In this document: positions 49,314 through 62,600 of the stretch, in pieces | Layout of the letters: each line of letters opens with the position of its first letter | Position numbering within the stretch: the first letter of the stretch is position 1 | Source of the DNA: Parascedosporium putredinis | Taxonomy: Eukaryota > Ascomycota > Sordariomycetes > Microascales > Microascaceae | Assembly (NCBI GenBank): GCA_949357655.1 | Contig: CASHTG010000002.1 | Span: forward strand, 1,116,001 to 1,180,000 | Length of the DNA stretch: 64,000 nt | Direction of reading: 5' to 3' | Position numbers and translations under genes: made by a program | Notes under the pieces: generated by a model | What the model was told of the DNA's origin: nothing | The model's input: the letters and a program-made list of their open reading frames with translations, nothing else | Database searches by the model: none

Positions 49314-52300
49314 GCCACTTGGGAACCGAAGGGGGAAGGGTGGCACAAAGTTGGTGCGACGACGATTAGCTTTTGAGCAAACGTAGTTGGGCCAGGGATG
49401 TGGCATTTAGCCCATCAGACCTTCGACCGACGCTATTCAAGATCGCAAAACTGTTTTAGATAAAAGGACCTAACAATAGAAGAAATATCACGGCCAAAGG
49501 TGCATTTCCTTGGGTGCGCTCCGTGCAAGCGAGGAACCCCGAGTGCACGTTGGGCGACAACCTGGGCCTGCATCTCTCCGCTGTCGAATAAGTATCTCGT
49601 CACTTGATGGCAGGCTGGAGAGAGCCTGCTGGGCTTTGGATGAATCCGGGCAGGCTTCTACCGTACAGCCAGCCATCGTCTCACATGGTTTGTGGCGGCC
49701 ACCATTTTCTCCGTCCCAGGACAGGGAGGAGTGCGCCCGGCCGGATCTGTCGCTCTTGTTGAAAAATCATTGGAAGATGCAGTTGGAACCTATTCCTGAT
49801 AGTACTCACTAGTCCGCCTTCCACCTGCAGGCACTTAACACTTTTGGCGCCGGTGATATGGGTGGGCCTCACACCCAGGATACTTTGATCCTTCACTCAT
49901 TGGCCGTTCTTTCGATTCTGACCGAGAAGCCGGATGCCAGCAGCTAACTTGTTCGGGATCCTTTTGGCTTCGTGCGCGGCCGTGGCAAGTAGTGTACGAA
50001 GGTACTTGGCAGCGGGTCATGAGCTCTGGCTGTTGGTAGTGCAATGGTATTAGACCAGGCCAGGCTAGGATGAGATCCCCTCACACTTGCTGACAAGGCA
50101 CAACGCCTGATCTACGACTCAGTATCACAGAGTAACCACGCGAATAAAACTCAGGGTTTGCCGGGGTGTGGATGATGATGCACAGAACTAGTGAACAGTG
50201 AACAGAATCGACCAGTAATCAGGGATCCAGAGTTCATCCACATCCCGATGCGAGCGACCTTTGCTGGGTGCGGTTTTTGAAACAAAAATGAACCTGGCAT
50301 TGACTCTCTTCTCCGCACGACCAATGCCCTGGAGGATGTGCTTGGTCCACCACCGGAAGCAAACCAGAGGATGAGAACAAAAATAAAAATGGGAGCGAGA
50401 GGGAAAAGCTCAGAGGCAAAAGCCCAGAGGCTGGCTCGCCATTGACGGAATGCGAACAAGGCGCTCTCGTACAAGTGGTGTAGTGTATGCTGAAATCGCC
50501 CACCAACAAGGGTAAGGTCAGGGACAGGGGCAAGCCGTCGCATGGATAATGGCGTCGCTATAGTACCCGGTTGCTAGGGCCAGCCTCCCAGGCTCGCAGC
50601 CCGACCAACCCCTGGATTTGGTCTATTTTGCGCGCTCGCTCCCGGCCAGGATGGCCAGGATGGGCACAGTGCGGGGCCGCCTCTAGTACCCGGACGCAAG
50701 GGCTCCTAGATGATTGTGCGAAAGACAAGCTGAAAGCGCCGCCCGCCCAACGGAATCTTGACCGAAAGCACTTCGCATCTCTTATTGTCCGCCGGCGGGC
50801 GATGGAGGGAGTTATCCTCGAATCGCAACACTCCTCCTCAAATGGCGACCACAGTTCCAGCCGGCTGCGATTCGAGTAAGAACCAAGGTCAGTGGCCTGA
50901 CACCCCTTCAAGGTTTGGCTCGGCCTGTCTATGCCAGTCATACTTTGAGGCGAAGGGGAGGAGCCCCGAAAAGGAGTCAATCTTTTGCGGCCATGAACCG
51001 GCTCAGGCATCTCCGAGTCTTCCGCTTTTCAATCTTCCTAATCCTCGGTTCCTGGCCTGGTGTGGTGCTGAAATAATTTTGATCGCCTTTTGCTGCTATA
51101 GCCCTTTTCTGCTTCTTCTTCTTCTAATTTTTTTTTGGGCTTTGGATGGATTTCCTCCTTTCAGCATTGGAGCGCTGTTTGTGACTTTCGCTCTTTCCGC
51201 CTGTGCTCAAAGGTGGGGTGGCAACTCGAAAGGGCGCTTTGTCAAACTGGTGACTCGACAACGTCATCGCCACCCCTCCACCTTCCGCTTCAAACCTTCA
51301 CCCCTCTCTGTCCCTCCACGGCGGGTCCGCAAGGACTGAAAGGATCAATGGAGAACGGGTACATGGCGGGTCGATGCTTCCTCGCTCGCTCTCTCATGGG
51401 TGCCTCTTGCGAAACCTTCCCACCCCAAAAATCCTTCCACCCCACCATCTCCACTGCTTTTACTGAACCGCCCAACCTCCCCAAGGCCCTGGCGCTGGGG
51501 AGGGGGAAAGGGGAGCGATTGATCAAATTGTAGTCCGTAAAATCGATCTGACCTGTTCAAACTGGAGCCTTCAGATCTGGACCTGTAATAGCGGAAGGAA
51601 CCACCTGGCAGAGGCGGTGAAGAGAGGGTGGCTCCAAAATGGAAAGTTTCCCACCATTGACGGAGTGACCTCCAATGAGGTGAAGGCTATTGGGCGTATT
51701 TCTTGGTTTCTGAGAATTTCTCACTTTTAGCCTCCTTGACTCTTTCTTTTTTGTTTCTTTTGGGGGTGTCTCTGATCTTCTCGTCGGTGTGGTCTATAGT
51801 GGCCAAGGAGCGAGGCAAGCCTCTCCCACCCCACCCCTCGTCACCCATTTCCGTACCTTGATGTGCCTGGCTGCTCCGCCTGCCCTCCGTCAAGGGGATC
51901 CCTTCTAGATCACTTCGTCGAACAGATAAGAATACCGAGAATCATGACTTGAGCTCCACCAACTTTCCCTGTACGCTGAAAGCACCGCCGTCTATCGGGG
52001 CGGTGGCTTGGGTGCCTCGATGTTCGGACATCATGCTACCTCAGTAAACTACTAGGCAATCAAAATGGGTGAACATCAGTGTAGGAACTGTTCCTGTCAC
52101 GTCGGCTGCGACCCTTTCAGGTTTCTGAGGTTCTCAGGTTGATCTCAGTCACTCAGCACAAAGCGATCCACCCCGCCCACTCATTTACGCCAAAGGCCCC
52201 GGGAGATCAGCGCTATCCTTCTCTTGACGCTGTCGCTTGTGGCCGACAGCTGTCTTTTTGTCTTGGACATGTTGAGCTGTCCTGCGCGAAGTCAGGCGGG

Positions 52301-53422
52301 ATCGCCCATGCACCACACGGAGTGGTTGTCGCAGGTTGGTTACGAGGTAGTGAGCAGAAACGCATTGCAGGTTGAGGCCAACGGTCTTACAAAAAGCGCA
52401 ACTCAAAGAAGTTCTGTCGCCTAATAATACCTCGTACTCCGTCCCTCAACCCCGATTTGCCTTGGACCTTGTCACATTCCAAGACGAGGAAGCAGCTGCA
52501 GAGAAGGTCAATGTCTCTTCCTCCAAGACAGGGGCAACCCCTCACCACCACCGCTAGTTGGCTCGCCTTCTCGTGTAAAAGCTCGGCCCTCCCAACTCCC
52601 TGGTTCCTCCAGCAACATTGAATTGCAACCTCGAGAAGCGCCCATAAAACCAACCTCAGGGCCATTTTTTCTCGAATTGAATATCGTTTGCGGTAGCTCG
52701 CAATAAGAGGAGATTCCATGCGAGGCTAGGCGAACCTTGAGGAGTAACAAATCATGCTAACCATGTATTGTTCAACGTTTACCACTGGGGGACAGAAGAA
52801 GAAGAAAACGAAGAAGCAGAGCAGCAAAATATCATGCAGAGGAGGGAGCGTAGGCAGGCATCTCCACAGTCTACCATGCTTGTTTGGGCCCCCTGAGGCA
52901 AGTTTTTAAAGTCTACAAGGAGGAGCGGCGTTTGTGAGCACCATGCATTATCGCCCCTGGCCTTGGTGTGCCTGCCGGCCCTGCAGGTGGCAGGAAATCC
53001 TTCTCGGTCGCCGTGCTCCGCCTTTGGCTTAGATCCAAAGGACGGACAGTGCCTTGGGGATGGATACCCATTCAACGGGGTGCAATGCAGCGCTTGGTTA
53101 GCCAAGAGGCTGGGAGAAACAACTTGGAGTGCGGGGTCCGAGTGGCCTGGCCATGCTCCAAAGAAAAGAGAAAAAAGTGAGGGGCGGAACCTCATTTTGA
53201 GTGGGCAAGTGTTGCTGCCAGAAAGAAAGAAGAAAATTTGAAGAGGACAACGAAGTTATTCATGAACACTTGCATTTTGAAGCAAGCGTTTGGAGGTTCA
53301 AGCCTCGAGGAGCATGGGAAGCTCTACAAGGTAGTCTAGTACGTATCCTCGATATTGAAAGTGATCTGTGATCCATTTTACTCCCGGGCAACCCCGTGAT
53401 GTTCCTCTCCAAGCTGTATGGA

Positions 53423-53457
53423 TGTGCGTGCGTGCGTGCGTGTGCGTGTGTGTGTGG
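53423..53457. repeat. GTGC/GT microsatellite
   Basis: Alternating GTGC and GT units in the gene-free region. Confidence 0.9.
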
Positions 53458-55294
53458 GCACCAAGTGTGTGTGGGTACGGTGTCGTCGGACTAGTGATAC
53501 GTACCTTGCACGCTTTTGGCGCTGATTGATCGCTAAATAAGCAACGCAAGGGGTGAAATGTGGGTTGTGGATAGATGAATTGAGAGGAGGAGATGATGAC
53601 ATCTCGATATGTATGCCAGGCACTTCGGTGCTCAGTCAGCCGGCCGGAGTTCAAAGATATAGACACGCCGCCTTGATTACGCCCATCTCAGGACCAACTT
53701 GGGCTCCCATATTAGGTAGCCTCCCGGTTCCGTCGCTGTCATGTGCAGGCTTTCCGTTCTTTACATTGATTACACAGGCAGATAAAGGCCGCGCCCTGAT
53801 TTTAGAGTGCGGAAGCTATGGCCAGCCCCCAGCTCATAGAACACAAGACTATTGTTCTTGATGTGCGTGGATCAAAAGTGGTCGCCACTTGAACGACGTG
53901 GAGTGTCGTGTCGTGGCATGCCCTGGTTGCTGCTCCCATCATCGGAGTCATACCAGCGCATCTGCTGCTGGTCCAGATTCAAGCAGATCCTGTTACTGAA
54001 ACTCAGCTCCGATTCTTCTTATCTTGTCCTGATTTCGTCGCATCCGCCTAGTTGGTTTTTTCCTTCCTTCGGTCCTTCTTTTTCTTCCCTTCTTCTGTTT
54101 TTACCCCTACTCTTGTTCCCCCTCCCTTTTCTTTTTCTCTCCCTTCCTGGCAAGACAACCCCTCTCCACCCCTCACTCAATCTGACTCTCATCGAATTTG
54201 TCTCATTCGGGTCGCTCGTGCAAATCGCCCACCACTATTGCCAGTTTCAGTCCAGGGCATGTGTCTTTGCTGTCAGCGCAGGTCCCAGGTTCTCCACCCA
54301 AACTCTCCACACCCTGTACCTTCCACGGCACAACCAACATTGAAGCGAACTCCCCTCAAGCTAGGCTAGCACCTGATGGTGAGCCATCGGTGCTGGACCG
54401 GAAAACTTTAGCGCGGCGGCCCCAGCAGTTCGGCAACAAGTTTGATCCTGATGGTTACATCTCATCGCACTAAGACTAAGGGTAGCGTCAATGTAGTCAT
54501 GTCTTATAGAGAGTAGAACCCAAACCTGACATTGAGGTACAACTAAACCATCATCATTCTTGATGCGACAAATATTACGGACAGAGTACCCCGTGCATGT
54601 CCCTTGGTGCTAATCGACTTCATCCAACGATATGGTGCTACTTCCCGCCCCTAGCTTTTACGGTAGCACCGCAATGTGGACAAGGAGGGAGACAAGGGAA
54701 AACCAAAAACCTTCTTATTCGTGCCTTTTGGTCCTGTTGGTGGCTTGTGGCAACGGACTTCGTCATCGACTTTCCCTTTGCGACCTCTCCGAGTAGCCTC
54801 AGGGCAGGCCAAGTACTGCCAGGAGTAAAAATCTTTTAGGCTCATTTGAGTGTCTCCGGCCGACCCGCGTACCCTTTTTAGTGAGAGGCACCCACAGCTG
54901 GATCCATTCAGTGATGACCTCGACAAACGGCATGCGCCAATGGTGGGTTAGATTGAGGATCAATCCATTCCATATTCCATCCAAATGTACCTCTGCCACG
55001 AATGTACAGTGCACGAAGAGCATCACAGGTCAACATGAAGACAGTGCCATCGTCAACTGACTGTGGAAAATCTATTTCGACTCTTAAATCTGTTTAGATT
55101 TCGTTCCATTTATTTCTGCCTTCGCCTGCTATTATAACTACGTCCTCATTCTTGTCATTTTTTTCTCTCGCTGCCCCTCGACCTCGATTTTTCCTCCTCT
55201 TCGCCTCTCCACCATTTGCAGGGCGTACCCGCCGTCACTTCCAGCTCCACTTCCTCTTTCGCTCCCTGTCCTAATCATTCTCAAACACCCCCCT

Positions 55295-55314
55295 CTTCTC
55301 TCTCTCTCTCTCTC
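55295..55314. repeat. (CT)n tract upstream of the C2H2 gene
   Basis: Short CT tract within a strongly pyrimidine-rich stretch that runs up to the start codon of the zinc-finger gene. Such tracts are common near fungal transcription starts. Confidence 0.85.
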
Positions 55315-55540
55315 ACCCACCACAGCCCGCTCGCACTTACCCCCGTCCCCGCATCCCAAGGTCACCGACCACCCCTCCCCTGCCACCCTTCCAAAGTCCG
55401 CCCCTCAGCCTCACCCAGGGCCACTCCCACATATCTACCTCCCGCATCCCGCTGTACCTGCGTAACCCTGCCTTTCCCCCTTTCCCCTTCCATCTACCTC
55501 CACCCATCTCGCCCCATTTCCGACTTCTCTCAACCAGACT

Positions 55541-57697
55541 ATGTCAGGCGCCTTTCGCCCAGTAAATTCTTCATTACAGAACACCGATGCGAAGACCGAT
55601 ATGACTTCCCCTACGACGCCTCGTCCGGCTGGTGCCCCGACTCTAGACCAGCCTAGGCACGTCGAGGATGCTACCACCCCCACCAGAGCCTCCTTCAAAG
55701 CCTCTCTTTCCGCGCAAAAACCCCTCCCGTCGTCGCCTTTCCCACAGGCTGTCCAAGTCCCCAACTCCGCCCCGCCCGGCAGCCAGTTCCACGAAAGAGA
55801 GGGATCTACGCAAGCGAAGAGCGAAGACATCGAGATGGAGGGCACATCCTCGGGCCCTACTGACCCTTCGATGGCCGGAACTGAAAGCATCGAAGAGGAG
55901 CCATGCTCTGACGATGAAGAGAGCGTAAACGCAGATGGCTCCAAGTCGGGCAAGAAGAAGAAATCCCAGAGGTTTTACTGCACAGACTACCCCCTTGCAA
56001 TCTCAGCTTTACCAGGAGCGAACATCTTGCTCGACACATCAGGTCCGTCCCTACTCCGACCCCTCCGTTATCCTCTGTTCCCCAGGACCAGAATACGTTT
56101 CCGTCTGTCTCATTTGGCTAACTCTTATTCAGAAAACATACCGGGGAGCGCCCATTCCAGTGCCACTGCTCTCGGCGCTTTTCCAGATTGGACAACCTCC
56201 GTCAACATGCCCAGACCGTACATATTAACGAAGACATCCCCATCGACTCTCTTGCTGCGACCGGCTCTAGGTACCAGCGACAAATTCGCACCGACAGAGT
56301 CCGCCCGACGGGCCGCGCGAGGGCATCGACCGCTGGTAGCGTTGGGGGTCCCATCCGTGGACATTCCAAGAGCCTATCGACGTCAAGCATCACGAGCATG
56401 AGCTCCGTCGGGTCCGTTTATAACGTGCTAGACGATTCCAGGCGACGACCACCCCACTTGTTATGGCTGACCACAGGCCGAGGATATCCATGGATTCATA
56501 CGCCAGCACAAACGATGGCTCTTACGCCTCGTACCGCCACCCTCCCCAGGCGACTTCAGCACCCCAACCTCGGCGACATTTTCCACGAATCAAAGTAGTC
56601 CTCGCTGGTCGTCGATCGCATCTCCCGCGTCTTCGCACTCACGATCTCAGAGCATGTATACCGATAGCAGGGTTCCTGGTGCTCGTCGTCTTAGTGTTCC
56701 CACAGGAGTCAGTCCCTTCCAGGCGCATCCGGGGCCCATGCCCGGTCGACCGATGATGGCTCCTACTGGAATGAATCATCCAAACATGTCTCCATATTCT
56801 CCTGCGGGCCACAATCTCGTTACCCCGCCATCTTCGGGCTGGTCTAGTCGAAGGGACTCCATCTCCACGACTGCCTCTACTACCGACGATGCGTGGCGAC
56901 GACGAACTTGGCATCCGGATTCGCGGAACTTCGTCCCTCCCACAAACACCCTCAACAGCGTCGCCAATTCTGATAACGCTCAGCTGAATCCTCCCGCACC
57001 CATGACAAATGGACCGCCAAACCGCAACTCGAACATTCGTCTCCCCGGCATCGAGTCTTTCGATAGCGTTGCTCACCCCGTGACCCCGCCCAGGCGACCT
57101 GCCTCGCCGATGATGGTTGATGCCGAGATGGTCAGCCCTCAGCATCCGGATGACGAAAGGAGGAATCATAGTCAATGGGACATGGGGCTTCATCGTGGAC
57201 TTACTCGCCTCGACATTTCCAAACACAACACACCACCAAATGATAGTGCTGGCGCCTGGGCGAACGAGACCGAGCGCGCAATGCAGGCACAGGCGGAGCA
57301 AGCTCGCGCCCATCCCCCAACAGTCCGCTTCCAGGTTGAACCGCAACCCATGGCGCCCTTGCCACCCCGCGCAGCCCCTCGAGGCTACCACCAACATACT
57401 CTATCGGCACCGTCCATCACCACTGCCCGTGAGTCCAAACGACATGGTTGGTACCATGGCCCGATGAACACTCATAGCGAGGCTCCTGAACTTCATGCCG
57501 AACCGCGGCAGCCAAGAGTCGATCGTATGGTTCACCCCAATATCGCAGCCTTCTCCGGGTTTCCTGCCCGTGAGCATCCTCAACCATCCCAGCAAAACCC
57601 CCAGCAAAACAAACCAGCCAGCCCAGATTCCTTGAGGCGACTCGAGGCACTTGTAGCCGTTGCGACAAGTGAAGGCAAAACCGCTGCTGCTTATTAA
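55541..57697 (+). CDS. C2H2 zinc-finger transcription factor (Usv1/Rgm1-type finger pair)
   Basis: DNA-binding regulator. ATG 55541 (MSGAFRPVNSSLQNTD) starts an acidic, Ser/Pro-rich N-terminus (EEEPCSDDEESVNADGSKSG) followed by a basic KKKK patch. Two C2H2 fingers follow: FYCTDYPPCNLSFTRSEHLA to HIRKH, and GERPFQCHCSRRFSRLDNLR to QHAQTVH. Intron 56043-56132 (GTCCGT...TTCAG, branch CTAAC) splits the Arg codon between them, in phase. The TRSEHLARHIRKHTGERPF spacing matches the yeast Usv1/Rgm1 pair and its filamentous orthologues, which act in stress and carbon responses. The C-terminal 400 residues are disordered (RPRISMDSYAST, PPRRPASPMM) and end SLRRLEALVAVATSEGKTA. Three breaks lie in C runs (55990-55994, 56452-56455, 56544-56547), and each is fixed by one C. 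It sits alone with 11 kb upstream, as developmental regulators often do. Confidence 0.9.
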
Positions 57698-59685
57698 ACG
57701 GAGGGTCGGTAATCTCTTGGGACTCGCTAAATCCCACCCCGGCATATTTTCGCCTCCAGATCGAACCATCGGGTCTGTGTTTCTAGTCCCAGCGAGGTCA
57801 TTCTTCTCCCTCAACCATTCTTATTCTCGATTCCTCTCGGGAGTCGAACCTTCATCACCTAGTCCTTTCCAGGACGCCCCTTAGTCTTTTCACTTTCCTA
57901 GAGTTTTACGAGAATACAATCGCTACAAAGCTCAACGACATACAACGCTCACTACTGTTATACCCATGGGAGAACGAGGAATGGCATCATCTATTTTAAA
58001 TGGGGGAGGGTTTGAAGCCTAATATGCATCAGCTTTCATTTTCTTCAGGGTCTCTATTTCTCTTTCTCTTCTCTTCTCCCTTGCTTCTCTTCTCTATTCT
58101 TTTTTTTTTCACCGCCGGCGGCCGTGGCAAGCAAGGGCTAGGAGCGCAGTCATTCCAGACACGGATATGCTCTGTTCCCCGAGAACCTCATTCTCTCCCT
58201 CTTTCTCCTCCTTTGATCCGCGATCATACTCTCTCGAACCTGGGTTTGGAGCGGATATTCAAGCGCTTCCTTTCAGGTAGAGAATGGGACCGGTTCCTAT
58301 TGTATGGGGAGGGTGATGTCGGGGCTTCCCAAAATCGCGCACGTACTTGCATTACATTTACATGCTTTGGGCTGGCTCTTTGCACTGGCGTCGTCCGCTC
58401 GTATCTGGGTTTTCTTTCTCTTGGTCGGATCATGCCTCACGTTTAACGTTGTCGATTGTCGGGAATTGGAAATTGGTCGGAACGGTCTCTTTTTACAGCT
58501 TTGGTTATCCGTGTTTTTTTTGCCTTTTTTTCAGGATTCGGGGTTCAACAGGACAGGCGGGCATGGGCCAATGGCTTTTCATGTAGCGAAGGCTGCTTTA
58601 TTCGGGCTTGGAGTCACCTTGGACTGAGCGAATCGTTGCTTCACTTGTGCACATTTCGCCAGCCTCTTCGTGCTTGTGAACACACTTCGTACGGCCTCGA
58701 GCAAATGCCTGAAATCAGGAGAGTCGGTGGTGCAAAGTGGTGTTCAGAGGCGTTGGAGGACCGCAGTCCTGATGAGGCACTTTTCAACTTTAGTTAGTTT
58801 TATATAGTTTTAGCACGAGGCTTACGACTTGAATGAGATACCCTCTTCTATCTCCCATCAACTAACACGTCTCTAACTCTCGTCTGGATGAATCCACCCT
58901 TGAAATATGGTTTTACAGCGTGCTCGAAGAAGATAGAACACCGTCACGACCGTCACTAATAGCAGCCCGCCACACTGCGGGAGGTTTCCGCCGATGGATC
59001 CGCAAAGGGCGGGACCACTAATATTAGTGTGGGTATATCTCGACAAGTGTAAGTGAAGGGGCCCTGGGGTAGATGAGAGGAATGATACAATGTCCCCTCG
59101 TCAGGTGCTTTGCGTTGTATCGTGCGTATGAGTGCAGAGTTGGGAAAATAGACGAATAGATGATCTTCGGCCCAGCGGCAATCTACAGTTTGCGATGATC
59201 AACGGTGAGCTATTTTCCTTTCCGACATAAAATCGTACCTGCTCTAGGTCAGGGGCAGAGCTGCAGGAACAACCCAGTCGCCATGTCACCTTCACCAAGC
59301 CCAGAATCTCAAGGTGGGACAGGACAGTGCGAGGAAAGGTGAACCAAGCCCTACACTACCGAGCTAGGCGGGTCCTGATTTGCGAAGCGGGAAAGAGGTG
59401 GCCGGTCGGCTATTCCTCGGCCGATCGTTTGATCCATTCAAGGGAGGCAAGGTCCTGGATGCGTGCACCATTAAGGTCTGCCATTGTTGTTTGGATTTGT
59501 TTGCGCTTCGAATTTTGAAGCCCGATGCTCATCGTCGCGTGATACAATTAGACCAGTCCTAGACGAACAGGCCCCTAAACACCATCCTTGAATCCATCTC
59601 ACGCCTGTAGTATTTCGCAATAGATTGGTGCTAGCCCCCCGACCAAGCCGTCCGGGGCCGTCTCAGCGCCATTCGCGTCGTCGCA
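57698..59685. other. Intergenic region, 2.0 kb
   Basis: 3' flank of the C2H2 gene and upstream region of RSC1. T-rich stretches at about 58030-58110 and 58500-58530 fit 3' UTR sequence. No gene seen. Confidence 0.5.
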
Positions 59686-62600
59686 ATGTCCGCCACCAAC
59701 GATGCAAACGCGACCGAAGTGCGCGAGACCATCGAGGCGAAGCCGCCCACCGCGATTTTACCGGCCAAAGATGTGGAGATGAAAGATATAGCAGACGAGG
59801 ACGGCGAGGAAGATGCCGATGGCGAAGCTGACGTCGACATGGACGCGGAAGGAGAGGACGATGACTCAAATCGCGACGGCGCACAGCTCGGCAAGGGCAC
59901 AAGGGAGATGCTGCAAACCATACAGGACTTGTCGGCATATTTGTGCGCATACAAGGAAGAGTAAGTCATGAATTCAATGCTCGCGGTGGTTTTTCTTTTT
60001 TTCAATCCTTCTCTCCATGCGTTCAATTTGCTGATCGGGGTTGGTGGAGTTCCGTAGGGGTGATGACGAGGAATTAGCAGTCGGCTTCCAGCGCATCCCA
60101 AACCGGCGTGCGCTTCCCCACTACTTCGATATCATCACCAATCCGATCGCATTTAGTACAATCCGGGTATGTGCCGATACAGATTGAGTTTCTGTTTTTC
60201 TTCCATCTTAGATTTATTCCCCATCCTCGATGGCAAGGTTAGGGGCAGCTCATGCTAACGTGGCTTTTTCCACCGTTTTTGTAGCAAAAAGCGACGCGCA
60301 AGCAGTATGTTGCATTCCCCGAATTCGTCCGTGATGTCGCCCAAATCTTCCACAACGCGCAAGTGTTCAACCGACCTTCCGCCGGGATCTTTGGTGCGGC
60401 CGTGAGATTGCGAGAGATATTCAAGGAGCAGCTTCAAAAGTTGGTCGATGAGGGCGTAATCACGCAGTCCGAAGCCGAGCTTCCCGACCTTGGCGATATC
60501 CCATCCGCCGACGAATCCCCACCGCCCGAGGAGGAAGAGGAGGAAGAGGAAGAGGAAGAAGACGAGGAAGAAGAAGAAGACGGCGATGACGACGAAGGCG
60601 CACGACGCCGCCGCAGGCGACAATCCAAACGGCAGGACACTGGCCCCGGAGAGGGGAAAAAGAGGCGAGGCCGGCCGCCCCGTGTTCTCACCCCCATGGA
60701 GGCACGCATCCAGTCTGTGATCAAGGGCCTCCGTAAGCCCAAGGATGCTGATGGCGAGCTTCTCATTTTGCCATTCGAAAAGCTTCCTGATCGACAAGCC
60801 CTACCGGACTACTATGAAGTCATCTCTCATCCCATGGCTCTAGACAACATCAAGAAGAAGGCGAAACGGAAGAAGTATAGGGATGTCGACCACGTGCTCA
60901 ACGACATAAACCTCATGTTCGAAAACGCCAAGCAATACAACGAAGACGGTAGCGAGCTCTTCGAAGCCGCCGTGGAGCTGCAGAAGTTTGCGCAGGAGCT
61001 CGCAGCACAAGAAAAGGGCAAGCCTGATTCTAGTTTCCGCGATGACGAGGGCAAGCAGCCTGTCACGGAGATTCAATTCAAGGGCGAAATCTGGAGGGTA
61101 GGTGATTGGGTGCACATTCGAAATCCGAATGACCTCAGCAAGCCCATTGTCGCGCAAATTTATCGGACTTGGCAAGACCCCTCGGGACAGAGCTGGATCA
61201 ACGCTTGTTGGTACTATCGGCCAGAACAGACCGTCCATCGTGTCGAGAAACACTTTTACGAGCACGAGGTGGTGAAGACGGGGCAGTATCGTGATCATCG
61301 CGCCGACGAGATTGTTGACCGCTGTTTCGTCATGTTCGTGACCCGCTTCCCCAAGGGAAGGCCCCAAGGCCTCCCCCAGACAAGGCTGTCTACGTTTGCG
61401 AGTCCCGATATAACGAGGAGCGGTATACCTTTAACAAAATCAAGACATGGGCCAGCTGCCTCCCCGACGAGGTTCGGGAGAAAGACTACTCCATGAACCC
61501 TTTCCAGGTTCCCATCAAGATGAAAAAGGTCCCAAGCCCTATCAAGCACCTCTTGCGCCACGACGCAAGGCCCTCCGACGACCTCCCCAAACCTAGCTGG
61601 GGAAGTCCCAATGCACCCCCAATTGTCGGCGCCGTCCACTGTCGACCGCGGGAGCCCAATGTAAGTCCCTTTCCACACGCGCATCCTCCACCCTACTCGT
61701 TGGGTTTTCTTTTTGGCTTTTTTCCCCTCCTGATTTTACTTTTTCCCCCAACCGTATATCCCCGTTGCACAATTCCCTCTATCCCCTGAGATTGATTCAT
61801 CTGTCTCTTGCCGATATGCGGGAGAAACGTCTCTGATTTCCCCACATCCAAACATCCTTGCGTTGCCGGCACTTTGTCGGGTATATACGCCAACGTGTGT
61901 TGGTGATTTTTTCGGCGTCTCGAGGCGGAACGCGACATCCTTTCAGCTTATCATTCTTTTTTCCGCTTTTGGAGCAAGTGCCCGAAAAGTACACCGAAGA
62001 CGCCCTGTTTATACATTTTGGGGCAGCCGTTACTTTTCTCCACGCGTTGGATCCGCCGCCCAGAATTCACTTGCTCAAATTTCTAACCCCGGGCCCACTT
62101 ATCGCAGGAATCACCACCCCCAGGGCCATCACCGCCACCAACTCCCGCCGCCGCCACTATCGCGGCTGTCCGAAACAACCCAACTCCGGCGTCGCGGCCC
62201 CGCCCCATCAAGTCGGGCGAGGTGGTCCCCCATCGTAGGGCACAACCACCACCCTGCGCAAGGCTTTGCCAGACCTGGTGCGCCGCTACCCGTTCAGTCC
62301 CCGATCCCCCCGCCCACTACACGCCTGGGCACTTCAAGCCTTCCACTCCGGGCCCCGCGACGCCGTCGCCCGTGCTTCGGCACAATCAAGCAGTCCCTCT
62401 CGTGCCCGTCGGATACCAGCAGCAGCACCCACAGCAACACCTGCAGCAACACCCGCAGCAACACCCTCAACAAGGCCACCAGCCACCTGTCGCAATTCGG
62501 CCCATCCATCCTGCCCAGCACGCGCCCCCGCCGCAGCAAGGATACCATACGGTCTTTCACCAGCAGTACGCCGGAACCCCAATCCAGCACCATCCGCCAC

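Larger units (their letters stand above)
44545..55540. other. Gene-free region of 11 kb upstream of the C2H2 factor
   Basis: I find no ORF with a protein signature, no tRNA or rRNA and no transposon gene over 11 kb. Contents seen are a 19-T run (48290-48308), a CCTGG-type pentamer repeat (49292-49313), a GTGC/GT-rich tract (53423-53457), a telomere-like TAGGGTTAGG (about 49140-49148) and a CT-rich tract (55295-55314) next to the downstream start. Base composition is mixed, not strongly AT-rich. It may be regulatory DNA, a long 5' leader or noncoding transcripts of the transcription factor. Confidence 0.5.

Noticed and set aside
50758..51339. 193-codon plus-strand ORF in the gene-free region
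   Set aside because: The Leu/Phe run derives from a TTC/CTT-rich tract. The rest has no family resemblance and no partner exons.
58000..58446. 148-codon plus-strand ORF with a hydrophobic N-terminus
   Set aside because: The hydrophobic part comes from a T/C-rich stretch just after the C2H2 gene, which is better explained as 3' UTR.
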